DNA from: Cryomorpha ignava
GTDB lineage: Bacteria; Bacteroidota; Bacteroidia; Flavobacteriales_D; Cryomorphaceae
Assembly (NCBI RefSeq): GCF_010686655.1
Contig: NZ_JAAGVY010000044.1
Coordinates: forward strand, 1 to 38,365
Direction of reading: 5' to 3'
DNA length: 38,365 nt
This document shows positions 8,580 to 17,127 of the stretch, in pieces (position 1 is the stretch's first letter; every line of letters begins with the position of its first letter). Below the pieces are notes generated by a model that saw nothing but the letters and a program-made list of their open reading frames with translations, had not been told where the DNA came from and ran no database searches. The translations under genes and the position numbers were made by a program.

Positions 8580-10703
8580 ATGAAATACGCTTTAATATTC
8601 CAAGTTGCATTCCTATTGTTTATAGCAGTAGGATGCAATGAGAATAAGCATGAACTTACTGTTAGTTCGCCGGCTAAGATCAATACGGTTGAATTTCACC
8701 TTTCTGAAAACGGACAGCCTTTTTACCTGGTTTCTCATAATGGAAATGTTGTAATCGATTCGTCCTACATCAGTTTTGATTTTAAAAATCAGGAATCTCT
8801 CAAAGAGAATTTCAAGGTGGTGAATACTACGGCAAGTTCGTTTAATGAAACCTGGGAAATGCCCTGGGGGGAGCAGCGAAAAGTAATAAATCACTACAAT
8901 GAATTAATTGTTGAACTCGAAGAGAGCATTGTCCCAAATCGCAGGCTTAACCTGTATTTCAAAGCCTTTGATGATGGAATTGGTTTTTGCTATGAATTTC
9001 TTGAGCAAGAGGGGCTTGACAGCTTAATCATAATGGAAGAAAATACGGAGTTTCAACTTATGGGCGACCATATGGCATGGTGGATACCTGCTGACTGGGA
9101 TATTTATGAATACCTGTTTAATACCACTTCTATTTCTGAAATTAACGCTTTTGATCATATTGATGGCCCCGGACTTGGCCACACCACTATTCGGGAAAAT
9201 GCCGTAAATACTCCGGTTACGATGCGCACGAGCGATGGCATACATTTGAGCATCCACGAAGCGGCACTTCTCGATTATGCAGATATGACATTAAAAGTAG
9301 ATACCGTTAATTTATGTTTGACAAGCCAGTTGGTTGGATCTGACAGGCTTGGATATAAAGTGAAGCGAGCCCTGCCATTTAAAACGCCGTGGAGAAGCAT
9401 TCAAATAGCAGATAAAGCAACAGAATTAATCGAATCAAAGCTCATCGTGAATTTAAATGAACCCAATCAATTGGGTGATATTAGTTGGTTTAAACCCAAA
9501 AAATACATGGGTATTTGGTGGGAAATGCACATTGATAAAGGATCTTGGGATTATGGAATGACGATGGATCCAGAATCGGGGAAATGGATTGATACAGGAA
9601 AAGCACATGGCCGCCATAGCGCGACTACCGAAAATGCAAAAAGATATATTGATTTTGCTTCGGAAAATGGAATAAAGGGTGTTTTGGTAGAAGGTTGGAA
9701 TACAGGCTGGGAAAAATGGATCGGTTTTGAAGACAGAGAAGGTGTATTTGACTTTGTGACGCCTTATCCCGATTATGATATTGAAGAAGTGGTAAGATAC
9801 GCAAAGGAGAAGGGCGTGGAAATTATAATGCATCACGAAACTTCAAGTGCACCGGTAACCTATGAGCAACAAATGGATACGGCATATCAGTTGATGCAAA
9901 GTTTGGGAATTCATGCCGTGAAGTCGGGATATGTCGGAAAAATAATTCCAAAAGGCGAGTTTCATCATGGCCAGTGGATGGTTAATCATTATCAAAAAGC
10001 ATTGGAGAAAGCAGCTAAATATGAGATTGCCGTAAACGCACATGAACCCATCAAGCCAACCGGACTCAGACGTACATTTCCGAATGCTATATCGAGAGAA
10101 GGCCTAAGAGGTCAGGAATTTAATGCATGGTCGCCGGATGGTGGCAATCCGCCGGAGCATATTTCTATTGTAGCTTTTACAAGAATGCTGGCAGGGCCAA
10201 TAGATTTTACACCCGGTGTTTTTGAAATTTCGATACCGACAAAAGAAAACAATCAGATTAATACCACGTTGGCACAGCAACTTGCGCTATATGTTGTAAT
10301 CTATAGCCCCATTCAAATGGCTTGCGATTTACCTGAAAACTATGAAAACCAACCTGCCTTTCAGTTTATAAGAGATGAGGGTGTAGATTGGGAACAGACA
10401 CAGGTTTTAGCTGGAGAAGTAGGCGATTTTGTAGTCATAGCCAGAGAAGAAAGAGAGACAGGGAGTTGGTTTGTAGGAGGAGTTACGGATGAAAATGCAC
10501 GGACAGTATCCATTAATTTTGATTTTTTGGAAGTCAATAAAACGTATTTGGCTACCATCTACAGAGACAACGATGAAAGCCATTTCAAAACGAATCCGAC
10601 TTCAATAGAAATTGAAAAAGTAGAAGTTGTGAAAAGCTCGACCAGAGAATTGACAATGAAAGAAGGCGGCGGATTTGCAATAAGTCTTATTGAAGAGGAA
10701 TAA
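8580..10703 (+). CDS. Glycoside hydrolase family 97 alpha-glucosidase (SusB-like) lipoprotein
   Basis: ATG at 8580 is preferred to the upstream TTG at 8559 because it gives a clean lipoprotein signal (FLLFIAVGC with Cys at residue 20) and a 707-residue protein. The N-terminal beta-sandwich and the (beta/alpha)8 barrel (IKGVLVEGWNTGWEKW onward) are those of GH97. Three glutamates fall at residue 420 (HHETSS), 489 (NAHEP) and 513 (GQEFN). Their spacing of 69 and 24 equals that of E439, E508 and E532 in Bacteroides SusB, which indicates the inverting alpha-glucosidase subtype rather than the retaining alpha-galactosidases. It acts in the periplasm or on a membrane surface. No susC/D genes adjoin it. 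It lies between the radical SAM gene and a broken copy of that gene's 3' end. Confidence 0.92.
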   Translation: MKYALIFQVAFLLFIAVGCNENKHELTVSSPAKINTVEFHLSENGQPFYLVSHNGNVVIDSSYISFDFKNQESLKENFKVVNTTASSFNETWEMPWGEQRKVINHYNELIVELEESIVPNRRLNLYFKAFDDGIGFCYEFLEQEGLDSLIIMEENTEFQLMGDHMAWWIPADWDIYEYLFNTTSISEINAFDHIDGPGLGHTTIRENAVNTPVTMRTSDGIHLSIHEAALLDYADMTLKVDTVNLCLTSQLVGSDRLGYKVKRALPFKTPWRSIQIADKATELIESKLIVNLNEPNQLGDISWFKPKKYMGIWWEMHIDKGSWDYGMTMDPESGKWIDTGKAHGRHSATTENAKRYIDFASENGIKGVLVEGWNTGWEKWIGFEDREGVFDFVTPYPDYDIEEVVRYAKEKGVEIIMHHETSSAPVTYEQQMDTAYQLMQSLGIHAVKSGYVGKIIPKGEFHHGQWMVNHYQKALEKAAKYEIAVNAHEPIKPTGLRRTFPNAISREGLRGQEFNAWSPDGGNPPEHISIVAFTRMLAGPIDFTPGVFEISIPTKENNQINTTLAQQLALYVVIYSPIQMACDLPENYENQPAFQFIRDEGVDWEQTQVLAGEVGDFVVIAREERETGSWFVGGVTDENARTVSINFDFLEVNKTYLATIYRDNDESHFKTNPTSIEIEKVEVVKSSTRELTMKEGGGFAISLIEEE

Positions 10704-10727
10704 TCAGGCACGTAAAAAATGGTGAAT

Positions 10728-10965
10728 TATTCTGGCTGTTAAATCTACCCTTGACTTTTCACGATAAGAGCTATTCCTTTCAAATAAGTGTAGAAAAAGA
10801 CAAATGGCTGTTAAATGCTTTACGAGTCTATCGCCAGCGGGTGATAAGCTGCGCAGTTTTGGCCAGATCAAGGCTGGTTTCGAAACCCGTATCGAAGATT
10901 TTGGGTTGTTATGGTATTCCAAAGCGATGCAGAAGCTGAAGGATTTTGGGTTGTTGGTTGCTTAG
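10728..10965 (+). pseudogene. Degenerate second copy of the radical SAM gene 3' end
   Basis: This stretch aligns with 8060-8306, the last about 75 codons of the radical SAM gene. It encodes LTFHDKSYSFQISVEKDKWL, then after a one-base loss near 10827 continues SLSPAGDKLRSFGQIKAGFE and ends MQKLKDFGLLVA before TAG 10963-10965. The parent reads MTFHDKIESFQITVEKDKGE and MQKLKDFGLLVV. Divergence is substantial, so the duplication is old or came from a paralogue. It has no start region and is not a gene. Confidence 0.8.
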
Positions 10966-11081
10966 GTTTTACTGAATTGAGTTTTGAGACGGCATTCGAA
11001 ATTTTGTAGCTCGGAACAAGCAAGAAATCTGTGCAATCTATTTTGAACACAGGACTTGAATAGCGAACCCCTAAAACCATA

Positions 11082-11123
11082 AAAAATAAATGGTTCAGGA
11101 ATATTCCTGAACCATTTATTTTT
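11082..11123. terminator. 42-bp perfect palindrome, bidirectional terminator
   Basis: Every base from 11082 to 11102 pairs with 11103 to 11123, giving a 21-bp stem with a GGAATATTCC centre. The outer part is A-rich on one side and T-rich on the other, so transcripts from either strand end in a U tract. It lies 25 bp beyond the stop of the minus-strand HYR gene (11148) and downstream of the plus-strand GH97 and pseudogene stretch, as expected between convergent units. Confidence 0.8.
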
Positions 11124-11147
11124 GTGTTATACACCGAAGATTAGGTG

Positions 11148-14100
11148 CTAGTTTTTAAAGACTATAACTGATTCTGTGAGTTCAGTTCCGTTCCATTCAA
11201 TAATGTACATCCCTCTCTCAAGTGTGCTCAGGTCTAAGCTCACTTTATCTTCAATTTCGGGCGTAGTGAAACGAAACATTTCCTGACCAGAAACATTCAT
11301 TACCCTGATCATATCTCCTGCTTTCATTTCGGGAGCTTTCGCAAGATAAACCCAATCATTTGTTGGTGATGGGTAAGCGAGAAGTGTTTTATCCTTTGTC
11401 TCTTCTATAACTAGATTATTCTCGAAGACCTCACCCGTGATCACTTGTTGACAGGTAACTTCATTGCCGCAGGCATCCGTTGCTACCCAGGTACGAATAA
11501 TCTCAAAACAGTTGTCTGAAGGATCCGTTGGTCCTTCGCCTTCAGGACAATCGAGAAAACCGTGATCCTGGTTTCCATCAACGAAATTTTCATTGATGCC
11601 AGCCAAAACACTTATCAGTTCCGACCCCGTGTATGGACTCGCACATCCACCGAAATAATTTTGGACTATTTCTAAAATCTGATTCACAGTTTGACCTGAA
11701 AATTCTCCGGATGCTACCGTCAACTCACCTAGATTAACTGCCGATTCGCTATAGTTCGGATCTGCATAATCGAATCCAACACTCAATGTTGCGGCTACCA
11801 ATTGCCCCGCTAAAGTCGATTTGAAACCAGTAGGGTCTGTTAAGTCAGATGAGAGCCTTCGGGTGGATCCACCGCTTGGCAGAAAATTCTGTACCGCCTC
11901 GCTACTCGTGAGGGTCAAGTTGAAGTCGCAACCTACTACCAGACCATTTGGAAATGCTTCTGCAAAATGGGCATCTCTGTATGATCCGGGATTGCTTCCA
12001 TGACTTGTTGTACCCCAGCCCCCTTGCGTCTGAGTTCTAAAAGTACCGCAATCGTCATCACAGCAATTTTCGGTTCCTGAAGTACCTCCGGAAATTTCTA
12101 CAATGCTATCAGAATATGAGATTGAAATCTCCGAACAACTTCCTGCACCACTAGGAAAACCTGTAGAAGATGGATCCGTGCTTGCATCACATGCCACAGT
12201 AATATCCTCCGGACAAAGTATTTGAGGTAAGCCACCTTCTTCAAATTCAATGGTTTGAACACATGATCGAGCATTGCCACATGCATCTGTAGCTGTCCAG
12301 GTTCGCAAAATGGATGCAGGACATGCATCAAAAAAATCTACATCGGAATAATCCACGCTTACGTCATTACAAAAATCGACGGCAGTGGCCATCCCCAGAG
12401 ATTCGGGGCTAGTATCAGTACCACAAGAAATCAAAGTATCTGCCGGACAGAAAACCACTGGCAACATATTGTCAAAAAAAGAAATCTGCTGATTACAAGT
12501 AGCTACATTGCCGCAATAATCGGTTGCAATCCAGGTGCGAATAAAAGTGGGTGAACAAGTTCCCGAAACCTCTCCATCTTCATAAGTGAGTGACACATCT
12601 AGGCATTGATCTGTTGCGATCGCCATTCCGGTATGTATAGGCTTCGCATCTGAATATGCACATGACACAGTTATGTCAGCCGGACAAGATATTGTTGGAG
12701 CTTCTTCGTCAATAACGGTAATAATCTGAATACATGTTGCCAAATTGTTACAAGCATCTGCTGCTTTCCATGTTCTTACAAAGCTCATCGGACAATTGCC
12801 ATACATTGCACCATCGGTATAAGTAAGACTTACAGATGAACATTCGTCAGTTGCTGTAGGTGTTCCTGTAAATTCCGGATCAATTCCAGATTCTCCACAA
12901 GTAACTGTGGTATCGTTTGTGCATGTTATAGAAGGAGGATTATTATCTTCAAACATGATTCGTTGAATACAATTTGATACGTTACCACATGTGTCTACGG
13001 CAGTCCACGTTCTTTGTATGGTAGGCGGACATGTATTGATATTCCTTTCACTATCCTCATAGGTAATTGTTACATGCGTTCCGCTGCAATTGTCAATGGC
13101 TTCAGCAAGTCCAATATCATCCGTACCATAGTTTTCATCGCCACAAGCGAGCATAACATCTGCCGGACATATGAGCTGAGGTCCCTGTGTATCCTGAATG
13201 GTAATATTTCTATACAGGTTGCTGATATTGCCACATTCGTCTACAGCCGAATAAATCCTGAAGTAGTTGGTTCGGCAACCTGCTATACTTATACTTTCCG
13301 TAAATGTCACATCGAGGGTATCTCCGCTGCAATAATCAATCGCATAGGCGGCGGCTGGTGGTGGAGCCTCTCCGCACTGAAGATTTGAACCTGGCGGCAC
13401 TCCAATAATTACAGGCCCTGTATTATCAGTTTTAGTAATAATTTGATCTGCACTGGTGCTATTCCCACACGCGTCAGTGGCTACCCAGGTGCGTGTTATG
13501 GTTTGAGTACATCCCTCCCCAGAAGGAACACCATCTGAATATGTGAGAGTTACCGATGAACACACATCCGTAGCGTTGGCACTTCCCGTAAAAACAGGAT
13601 TCATAGAAGAACCGCAATTAATGCTAATGTCATTCGGAACTACCAATGCAGGTGGGGCATTGTCTTCAACAAAGACGGTTTGATAACAAAAAGAACTGTT
13701 TCCACAATTATCAACTGCCATCCATGTTCGTGTAAACTGCCCGCAGTTTGATGATGGTCCGTTATAATAGGAAATAGCTACATCCGTATCGCAGTTGTCA
13801 GTTGCCGCGGCAAAAACATCTGGTTCTATAACAGGACTGCAATTTGCATATTGCGGGTCCGGACATGTGATTATAGGGGCAACGTTGTCTATAACCTGAA
13901 ACGTTTGTTCACAGGTTACTGTATTTTGACCATCTGAAACCGAATAGACACGCGTTAGGTTAAAGGGACTGCTAGCACATCCGTTACCAATGGTAATTTC
14001 TGAAACTTCAATTGTGACGTCTCCACAATTATTCGAATAAGAAATAAGGCTTTCGTCCGGATCTGGTATGCTCGACACACAAGCGAAGGATTGATTCTGG

Positions 14101-15038
14101 AGATTGGAACAATCTATAGTCAGCTCACAGCACTCCGGACTATTGCCGGTAACTGTTGAAATTGAACATGTAGATTGACTATCGCTCTGTGAGTCGACAG
14201 AAAATGAATATGAATCATCTTGTGCATATGAGAGTTCAAGCATCACTTCGTTGACACTTTCTTCTTCTTCAGGATTACCAAAACAGAACTCAAAACCATT
14301 TCCGCTGAGCGCATTTGGCGCCAAAAGGGTATAACAACCATTCGTACCTGAAAGATAAATTTGTACAGTATAATTCCCATCCTGAGTACAAACCGCAGTG
14401 ACTTCTCCAAGTGAGATCGAACATGGATTCCCTTCGGGAGGACAATCCAGAAAACCGTTGTCTGTAATACCATCAACGTAATTTTCATTGATAGATGACA
14501 ATACTGATGTGAACTGCGACGAAGTGTAAGCATTCGAACATCCACCTAAATGAGCGTTTGCCAAAGCTACAACCTCCGTTACAGATTTGCCAACAAACGT
14601 TCCCTGAGCCACTATTTGATCTCCCAGATAGGTGCTGGATAGGGCAAAATTTTGATCTGCCTGATCAAATGCCAAACTCAGCGTAATAGCGAGTAAGTGT
14701 CCGGCCAAAGTATTGTTGTAATTGACCGGATCAATCAAACTCTCGCTCAGTACAGACGGAGTACCTCCTGATGGAAGAAAAGCTTCGACTGCAGCGGTTG
14801 TGGAAAAGGAAATTGAATAATCACACCCGATCGTTACCCCATCCGGGAAAACATCAGAAAAATGGGCATCGCGATAAGCCCCTGGATTGTTTCCATTGGC
14901 TGTTGAGCCCCATCCGCCGGGCGTTTGGGTTCGAAATTGATCACAATCTGCTCTTATTTGAGCTTTGCAATCGCTTGACTGAACTTGAATTACTAGAAAA
15001 AGGGGAGTTAGGCAAATTAATCGTAGATTTCTAATCAT
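11148..15038 (-). CDS. Secreted HYR-repeat protein with a duplicated FRTQT domain and T9SS sorting domain
   Basis: 1296 residues. Signal peptide about 1-27. Domain A (about 32-200) begins FRTQTPGGWGSTANGNNPG and ends ENYVDGITDNGFLDCP. A linker follows, then about nine HYR-like units of 75-80 residues from about 304 onward, each with cysteines and the signature RTWxATDxCGN (units near 304, 384, 459, 538, 616, 698, 777, 856 and 934). Domain B (about 997-1165) is a second copy of domain A and interrupts the last HYR unit, whose end (IRTWVATDACGNEVTCQQVI) resumes at about 1180. The C-terminus (about 1219-1296, LLAYPSPTNDWVYL to ESVIVFKN) is a type A T9SS sorting signal. Surface export and adhesion are likely by family; ligand unknown. 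A possible promoter lies at 15160-15167. Confidence 0.88.
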   Translation of the reverse strand: MIRNLRLICLTPLFLVIQVQSSDCKAQIRADCDQFRTQTPGGWGSTANGNNPGAYRDAHFSDVFPDGVTIGCDYSISFSTTAAVEAFLPSGGTPSVLSESLIDPVNYNNTLAGHLLAITLSLAFDQADQNFALSSTYLGDQIVAQGTFVGKSVTEVVALANAHLGGCSNAYTSSQFTSVLSSINENYVDGITDNGFLDCPPEGNPCSISLGEVTAVCTQDGNYTVQIYLSGTNGCYTLLAPNALSGNGFEFCFGNPEEEESVNEVMLELSYAQDDSYSFSVDSQSDSQSTCSISTVTGNSPECCELTIDCSNLQNQSFACVSSIPDPDESLISYSNNCGDVTIEVSEITIGNGCASSPFNLTRVYSVSDGQNTVTCEQTFQVIDNVAPIITCPDPQYANCSPVIEPDVFAAATDNCDTDVAISYYNGPSSNCGQFTRTWMAVDNCGNSSFCYQTVFVEDNAPPALVVPNDISINCGSSMNPVFTGSANATDVCSSVTLTYSDGVPSGEGCTQTITRTWVATDACGNSTSADQIITKTDNTGPVIIGVPPGSNLQCGEAPPPAAAYAIDYCSGDTLDVTFTESISIAGCRTNYFRIYSAVDECGNISNLYRNITIQDTQGPQLICPADVMLACGDENYGTDDIGLAEAIDNCSGTHVTITYEDSERNINTCPPTIQRTWTAVDTCGNVSNCIQRIMFEDNNPPSITCTNDTTVTCGESGIDPEFTGTPTATDECSSVSLTYTDGAMYGNCPMSFVRTWKAADACNNLATCIQIITVIDEEAPTISCPADITVSCAYSDAKPIHTGMAIATDQCLDVSLTYEDGEVSGTCSPTFIRTWIATDYCGNVATCNQQISFFDNMLPVVFCPADTLISCGTDTSPESLGMATAVDFCNDVSVDYSDVDFFDACPASILRTWTATDACGNARSCVQTIEFEEGGLPQILCPEDITVACDASTDPSSTGFPSGAGSCSEISISYSDSIVEISGGTSGTENCCDDDCGTFRTQTQGGWGTTSHGSNPGSYRDAHFAEAFPNGLVVGCDFNLTLTSSEAVQNFLPSGGSTRRLSSDLTDPTGFKSTLAGQLVAATLSVGFDYADPNYSESAVNLGELTVASGEFSGQTVNQILEIVQNYFGGCASPYTGSELISVLAGINENFVDGNQDHGFLDCPEGEGPTDPSDNCFEIIRTWVATDACGNEVTCQQVITGEVFENNLVIEETKDKTLLAYPSPTNDWVYLAKAPEMKAGDMIRVMNVSGQEMFRFTTPEIEDKVSLDLSTLERGMYIIEWNGTELTESVIVFKN

Positions 15039-15159
15039 ACAACGTATTTAATTCATAACCAACTCCATGGGAGTACAACAACGACTTGTTGCAGGAATAT
15101 GTACGATATTAGAAGTGGTTTGTTTCGAAAAATATATAGCATTCTTGCAGGGTTCACGC

Positions 15160-15167
15160 CAAATATA
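15160..15167 (-). promoter_or_regulatory. TAnnTTTG -7 box for the HYR-repeat gene
   Basis: On the minus strand this reads TATATTTG, matching the Bacteroidota -7 consensus. It would place transcription start about 115 bp upstream of the ATG at 15038. No convincing -33 TTG was found at the right distance, so the call rests on the -7 box alone. Confidence 0.35.
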
Positions 15168-15372
15168 GAAAGATGAACGCTTTACATAAATGAATTTAAT
15201 TACGATTGATCATGAGCTTCGAAAATATTTCGATTAGGGATTGGTGGTTTTAGGTTGATGCGATATAGGAAGATTGCCTAAGTTTTAAAGACTTGATTTT
15301 TTGGCGTTTGAGCCGTCTTAAAATTAAAAAAAAAACTTTCTTATTCTGCTGACAGCCAGTAACAAGCTTGTT

Positions 15373-15402
15373 TATATTTAAGTATATTTGCAACTATATT
15401 TG
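15373..15402 (+). promoter_or_regulatory. Cluster of three TAnnTTTG-like boxes
   Basis: TATATTTA (15373-15380), TATATTTG (15383-15390) and TATATTTG (15395-15402) occur at 10 and 12 bp steps on the plus strand. They point toward the metalloprotease fragment. They may be the remaining promoter of that decayed gene, or simply A+T-rich repetition. Confidence 0.35.
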
Positions 15403-15482
15403 TGTATTTACTGTTGTGAAACGGTGCAGTACCATCAAATGAAATCATTGTTTATTTTATCAGAAGGTTTAATAATAGGCGG

Positions 15483-15728
15483 CTGGGAGGTTGTGCTGGT
15501 CATGCCGAAAGTAGGCCGGCGGTGACAGTAATCGCTGACGCTACTCTATGGGACACTGCGCATGAAATTGGTCATGTATTATTGACGACTCATTTTTCGG
15601 GACCTGCGCATAGCCGAAAATTTACAAATGTCATGTTCGCATTCAGTAGCCGAAGCAGCAGAATACCGACATTGGAGAATATACAACTAGCTCAAATACG
15701 CAGAAGTGTATGCTGTGTTAGAATTTAG
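15483..15728 (+). pseudogene. Metzincin-like zinc metalloprotease fragment
   Basis: The frame reads GGCAGHAESRPAVTVIADAT, then the zinc motif HEIGHVLLTTH (His at positions 1, 5 and 11, as in HExxHxxGxxH but with Leu in place of Gly), a Met-turn-like NVMFA, and a C-terminal TLENIQLAQIRRS. This is the catalytic end of a matrixin/reprolysin-like protease. The GTG at 15522 could start a 68-residue ORF, but that is far too short for such an enzyme. No upstream protease sequence with a start codon is visible, so it appears to be a 5'-deleted remnant. The rest of 15039-15482 shows only the boxes noted above. Confidence 0.5.
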
Positions 15729-15870
15729 AAATACTGGAAAAGCGAGGAGTAAAAATTGAAAAAATTATTTGCCGTAAAATACTATTGCCAACTAATTCCA
15801 AGACATTGAGATCCATTCCTTGATAGCATCACTTTTATAACGGCTATATTTGCCGTTTAAAACAGAATCA

Positions 15871-16095
15871 ATGACGAGCCATCTTTTTACCCTTACCAAT
15901 AACAATGAGTTTATTACACTCGATACCCTTTTAAAGCTTATGCGCTTGGTGGGTTCTGGTGGTGAGGCTCACGCTGCGATTCAAGAAGGAATTGTGCTGG
16001 TAAATGGCGCAGTGGAATTGCAAAAGCGCAAGAAAGTGCGCGCCGGCGACAAAGTGGAGTTTAATGGACAACACCTAATAGAAGTTAAGGCATGA
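15871..16095 (+). CDS. S4-domain RNA-binding protein (YbcJ-like)
   Basis: 74 residues from ATG 15871; an in-frame TTG at 15850 is less likely. The chain is a single S4 RNA-binding fold: FITLDTLLKLMRLVGSGGEA, then VLVNGAVELQKRKKVRAGDKVEF. Such small proteins bind structured RNA, often ribosomal. The stop overlaps the ATG of the YwbE gene by four bases (ATGA), indicating translational coupling. Confidence 0.85.
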   Translation: MTSHLFTLTNNNEFITLDTLLKLMRLVGSGGEAHAAIQEGIVLVNGAVELQKRKKVRAGDKVEFNGQHLIEVKA

Positions 16096-16283
16096 ACGGA
16101 ACAGAAAGAAACGACATTTCAATTGGCGCAGCCGTGCAAATAGTGCTTAAAAAAGACCAACGAACCGGCACATTGACCGAAGGAATTGTGATGAACATTC
16201 TTACAAAATCTCCAAAGCATTCCCATGGCATCAAAGTGCGCTTGGAAGATGGACAGGTGGGAAGGGTGAAGAAAGTGCTGTAA
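16092..16283 (+). CDS. YwbE family protein
   Basis: 63 residues, full family length. The signature RNDISIGAAVQIVLKKDQRT followed by LTEGIVMNILT and HGIKVRLEDGQVGRVKKV is that of YwbE (DUF2196), a small SH3-like beta protein of unknown function. Its start overlaps the S4 gene stop (ATGA), so the two are made together, consistent with a shared RNA-related role. Confidence 0.88.
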   Translation: MNGTERNDISIGAAVQIVLKKDQRTGTLTEGIVMNILTKSPKHSHGIKVRLEDGQVGRVKKVL

Positions 16284-16285
16284 AG

Positions 16286-16420
16286 ATGGCTACTGAAAAT
16301 TTAAACTCTATAATTATCACCATTCCCATTATTTCAGACAGAGATTTGCTTCTGAGACTTGAATGGATTCGCAATCAGGAGCATCTCAAGAGATTTTTAT
16401 TATACTTGTCAAAAGGATGA
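16286..16420 (+). CDS. Small ORF of 44 codons, unknown
   Basis: ATG at 16286 lies 2 bp after the YwbE stop and runs to TGA at 16418, encoding MATENLNSIIITIPIISDRD, a basic helix (RLEWIRNQEHLKRFLLYL) and SKG. The terminator begins at the next base. Position in the operon favours a real small protein, but no family is recognised and it could be chance or a remnant. Confidence 0.35.
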   Translation: MATENLNSIIITIPIISDRDLLLRLEWIRNQEHLKRFLLYLSKG

Positions 16421-16447
16421 CTCGCACAGAGATGCTGCGGGTTTTTT
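16421..16447 (+). terminator. Rho-independent terminator after the S4-ywbE operon
   Basis: CTCGCA (16421-16426) pairs with TGCGGG (one G-T pair) across a short loop and is followed by a run of six T. It sits directly after the small ORF and closes the S4-ywbE unit. Confidence 0.6.
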
Positions 16448-16489
16448 GTGTGACTCGAACCCCTAAACAGCCGCGCACGATTGCAAATT

Positions 16490-16497
16490 TATTTTTG
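16490..16497 (+). promoter_or_regulatory. TAnnTTTG -7 box for the OsmC gene
   Basis: TATTTTTG matches the -7 consensus and lies 32 bp before the ATG at 16530. No clear TTG is present at -33. Confidence 0.35.
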
Positions 16498-16529
16498 TAA
16501 TTATGTATGTGAAAAGAGCTGAAAAAGGA

Positions 16530-17000
16530 ATGAAAAAACACAATTATAAAATCAAAGTAGAATGGATCGGAAACCACGCTGCAAGCACTGAGAATTATTA
16601 ATAATTGAGCCGGGACCATGAAATCTCTACAGATGGAAAGTACTCTGGAATTAACGGATCTGCCGACCCGATCTTTTTGGGCGATAAAACCAGATACAAT
16701 CCCGAAGATCTTTTTTTGTCATCCTTGTCGGCCTGCCATATGCTTTGGTATTTGCACTTGTGCGCAACGCATAAAATTATCGTGACCTCTTATAGCGACA
16801 ATGCCAGTGGAACTTTGGTAGAGTCGGAAAATGGAGGCGGGCGATTTACAGAAGTTACTTTAAACCCAAAAGTGAAAATTAAAGATGCTACGCTGAGTGC
16901 GAAAGCGATGGGAGTGTACCGAGAGGCTGATAAAATGTGTTTCATTGCTAATTCCTGCAATTGTAAAATCAAGCATCAGCCCGATATCACTGCTGATTAA
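16530..17000 (+). pseudogene. OsmC family protein (YhfA-like) with two in-frame stops
   Basis: OsmC-family proteins reduce organic hydroperoxides or related thiol-reactive compounds through two cysteines. From ATG 16530 the frame encodes KHNYKIKVEWIGNHAASTEN, the expected first strands. It then meets TAA TAA at 16599-16604 and continues in the same frame with LSRDHEISTDG, DKTRYNPEDLFLSSLSACHM (first Cys) and FIANSCNCKIKHQPD (second Cys). Relatives have an uninterrupted Y-x-x-Y-SRDHEI here, so the two stops replace two sense codons. A TTG at 16605 could restart a 131-residue form lacking the first strands. Both catalytic cysteines remain. An in-frame ATG at 16503 would add 9 residues. Confidence 0.7.
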
Positions 17001-17127
17001 TATGGTTTTTGTGCTTGCTATGGTGAAACTGATTTTAGGGGTATGTTTTATTTGTTAGATTCGAAGAGATTGGGAGCGCACTTTTTATTGGCTACAGAGT
17101 GGTTATTGAGCTTGTCTAAATGCACAG

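Noticed and set aside
10751-10939. Separate 62-residue ORF
   Set aside because: It matches the radical SAM tail for its first part, then reads out of frame. It is a pseudogene fragment.
12961-13400. Plus-strand ORF inside the HYR gene
   Set aside because: It is antisense to a clearly coding repeat region and has no family features.
16427-16480. tRNA-like T-arm (ggttcgagtc on the minus strand)
   Set aside because: The flanking bases do not pair as a T stem and no acceptor, D or anticodon arms are present. The overlap with the terminator explains the pattern.
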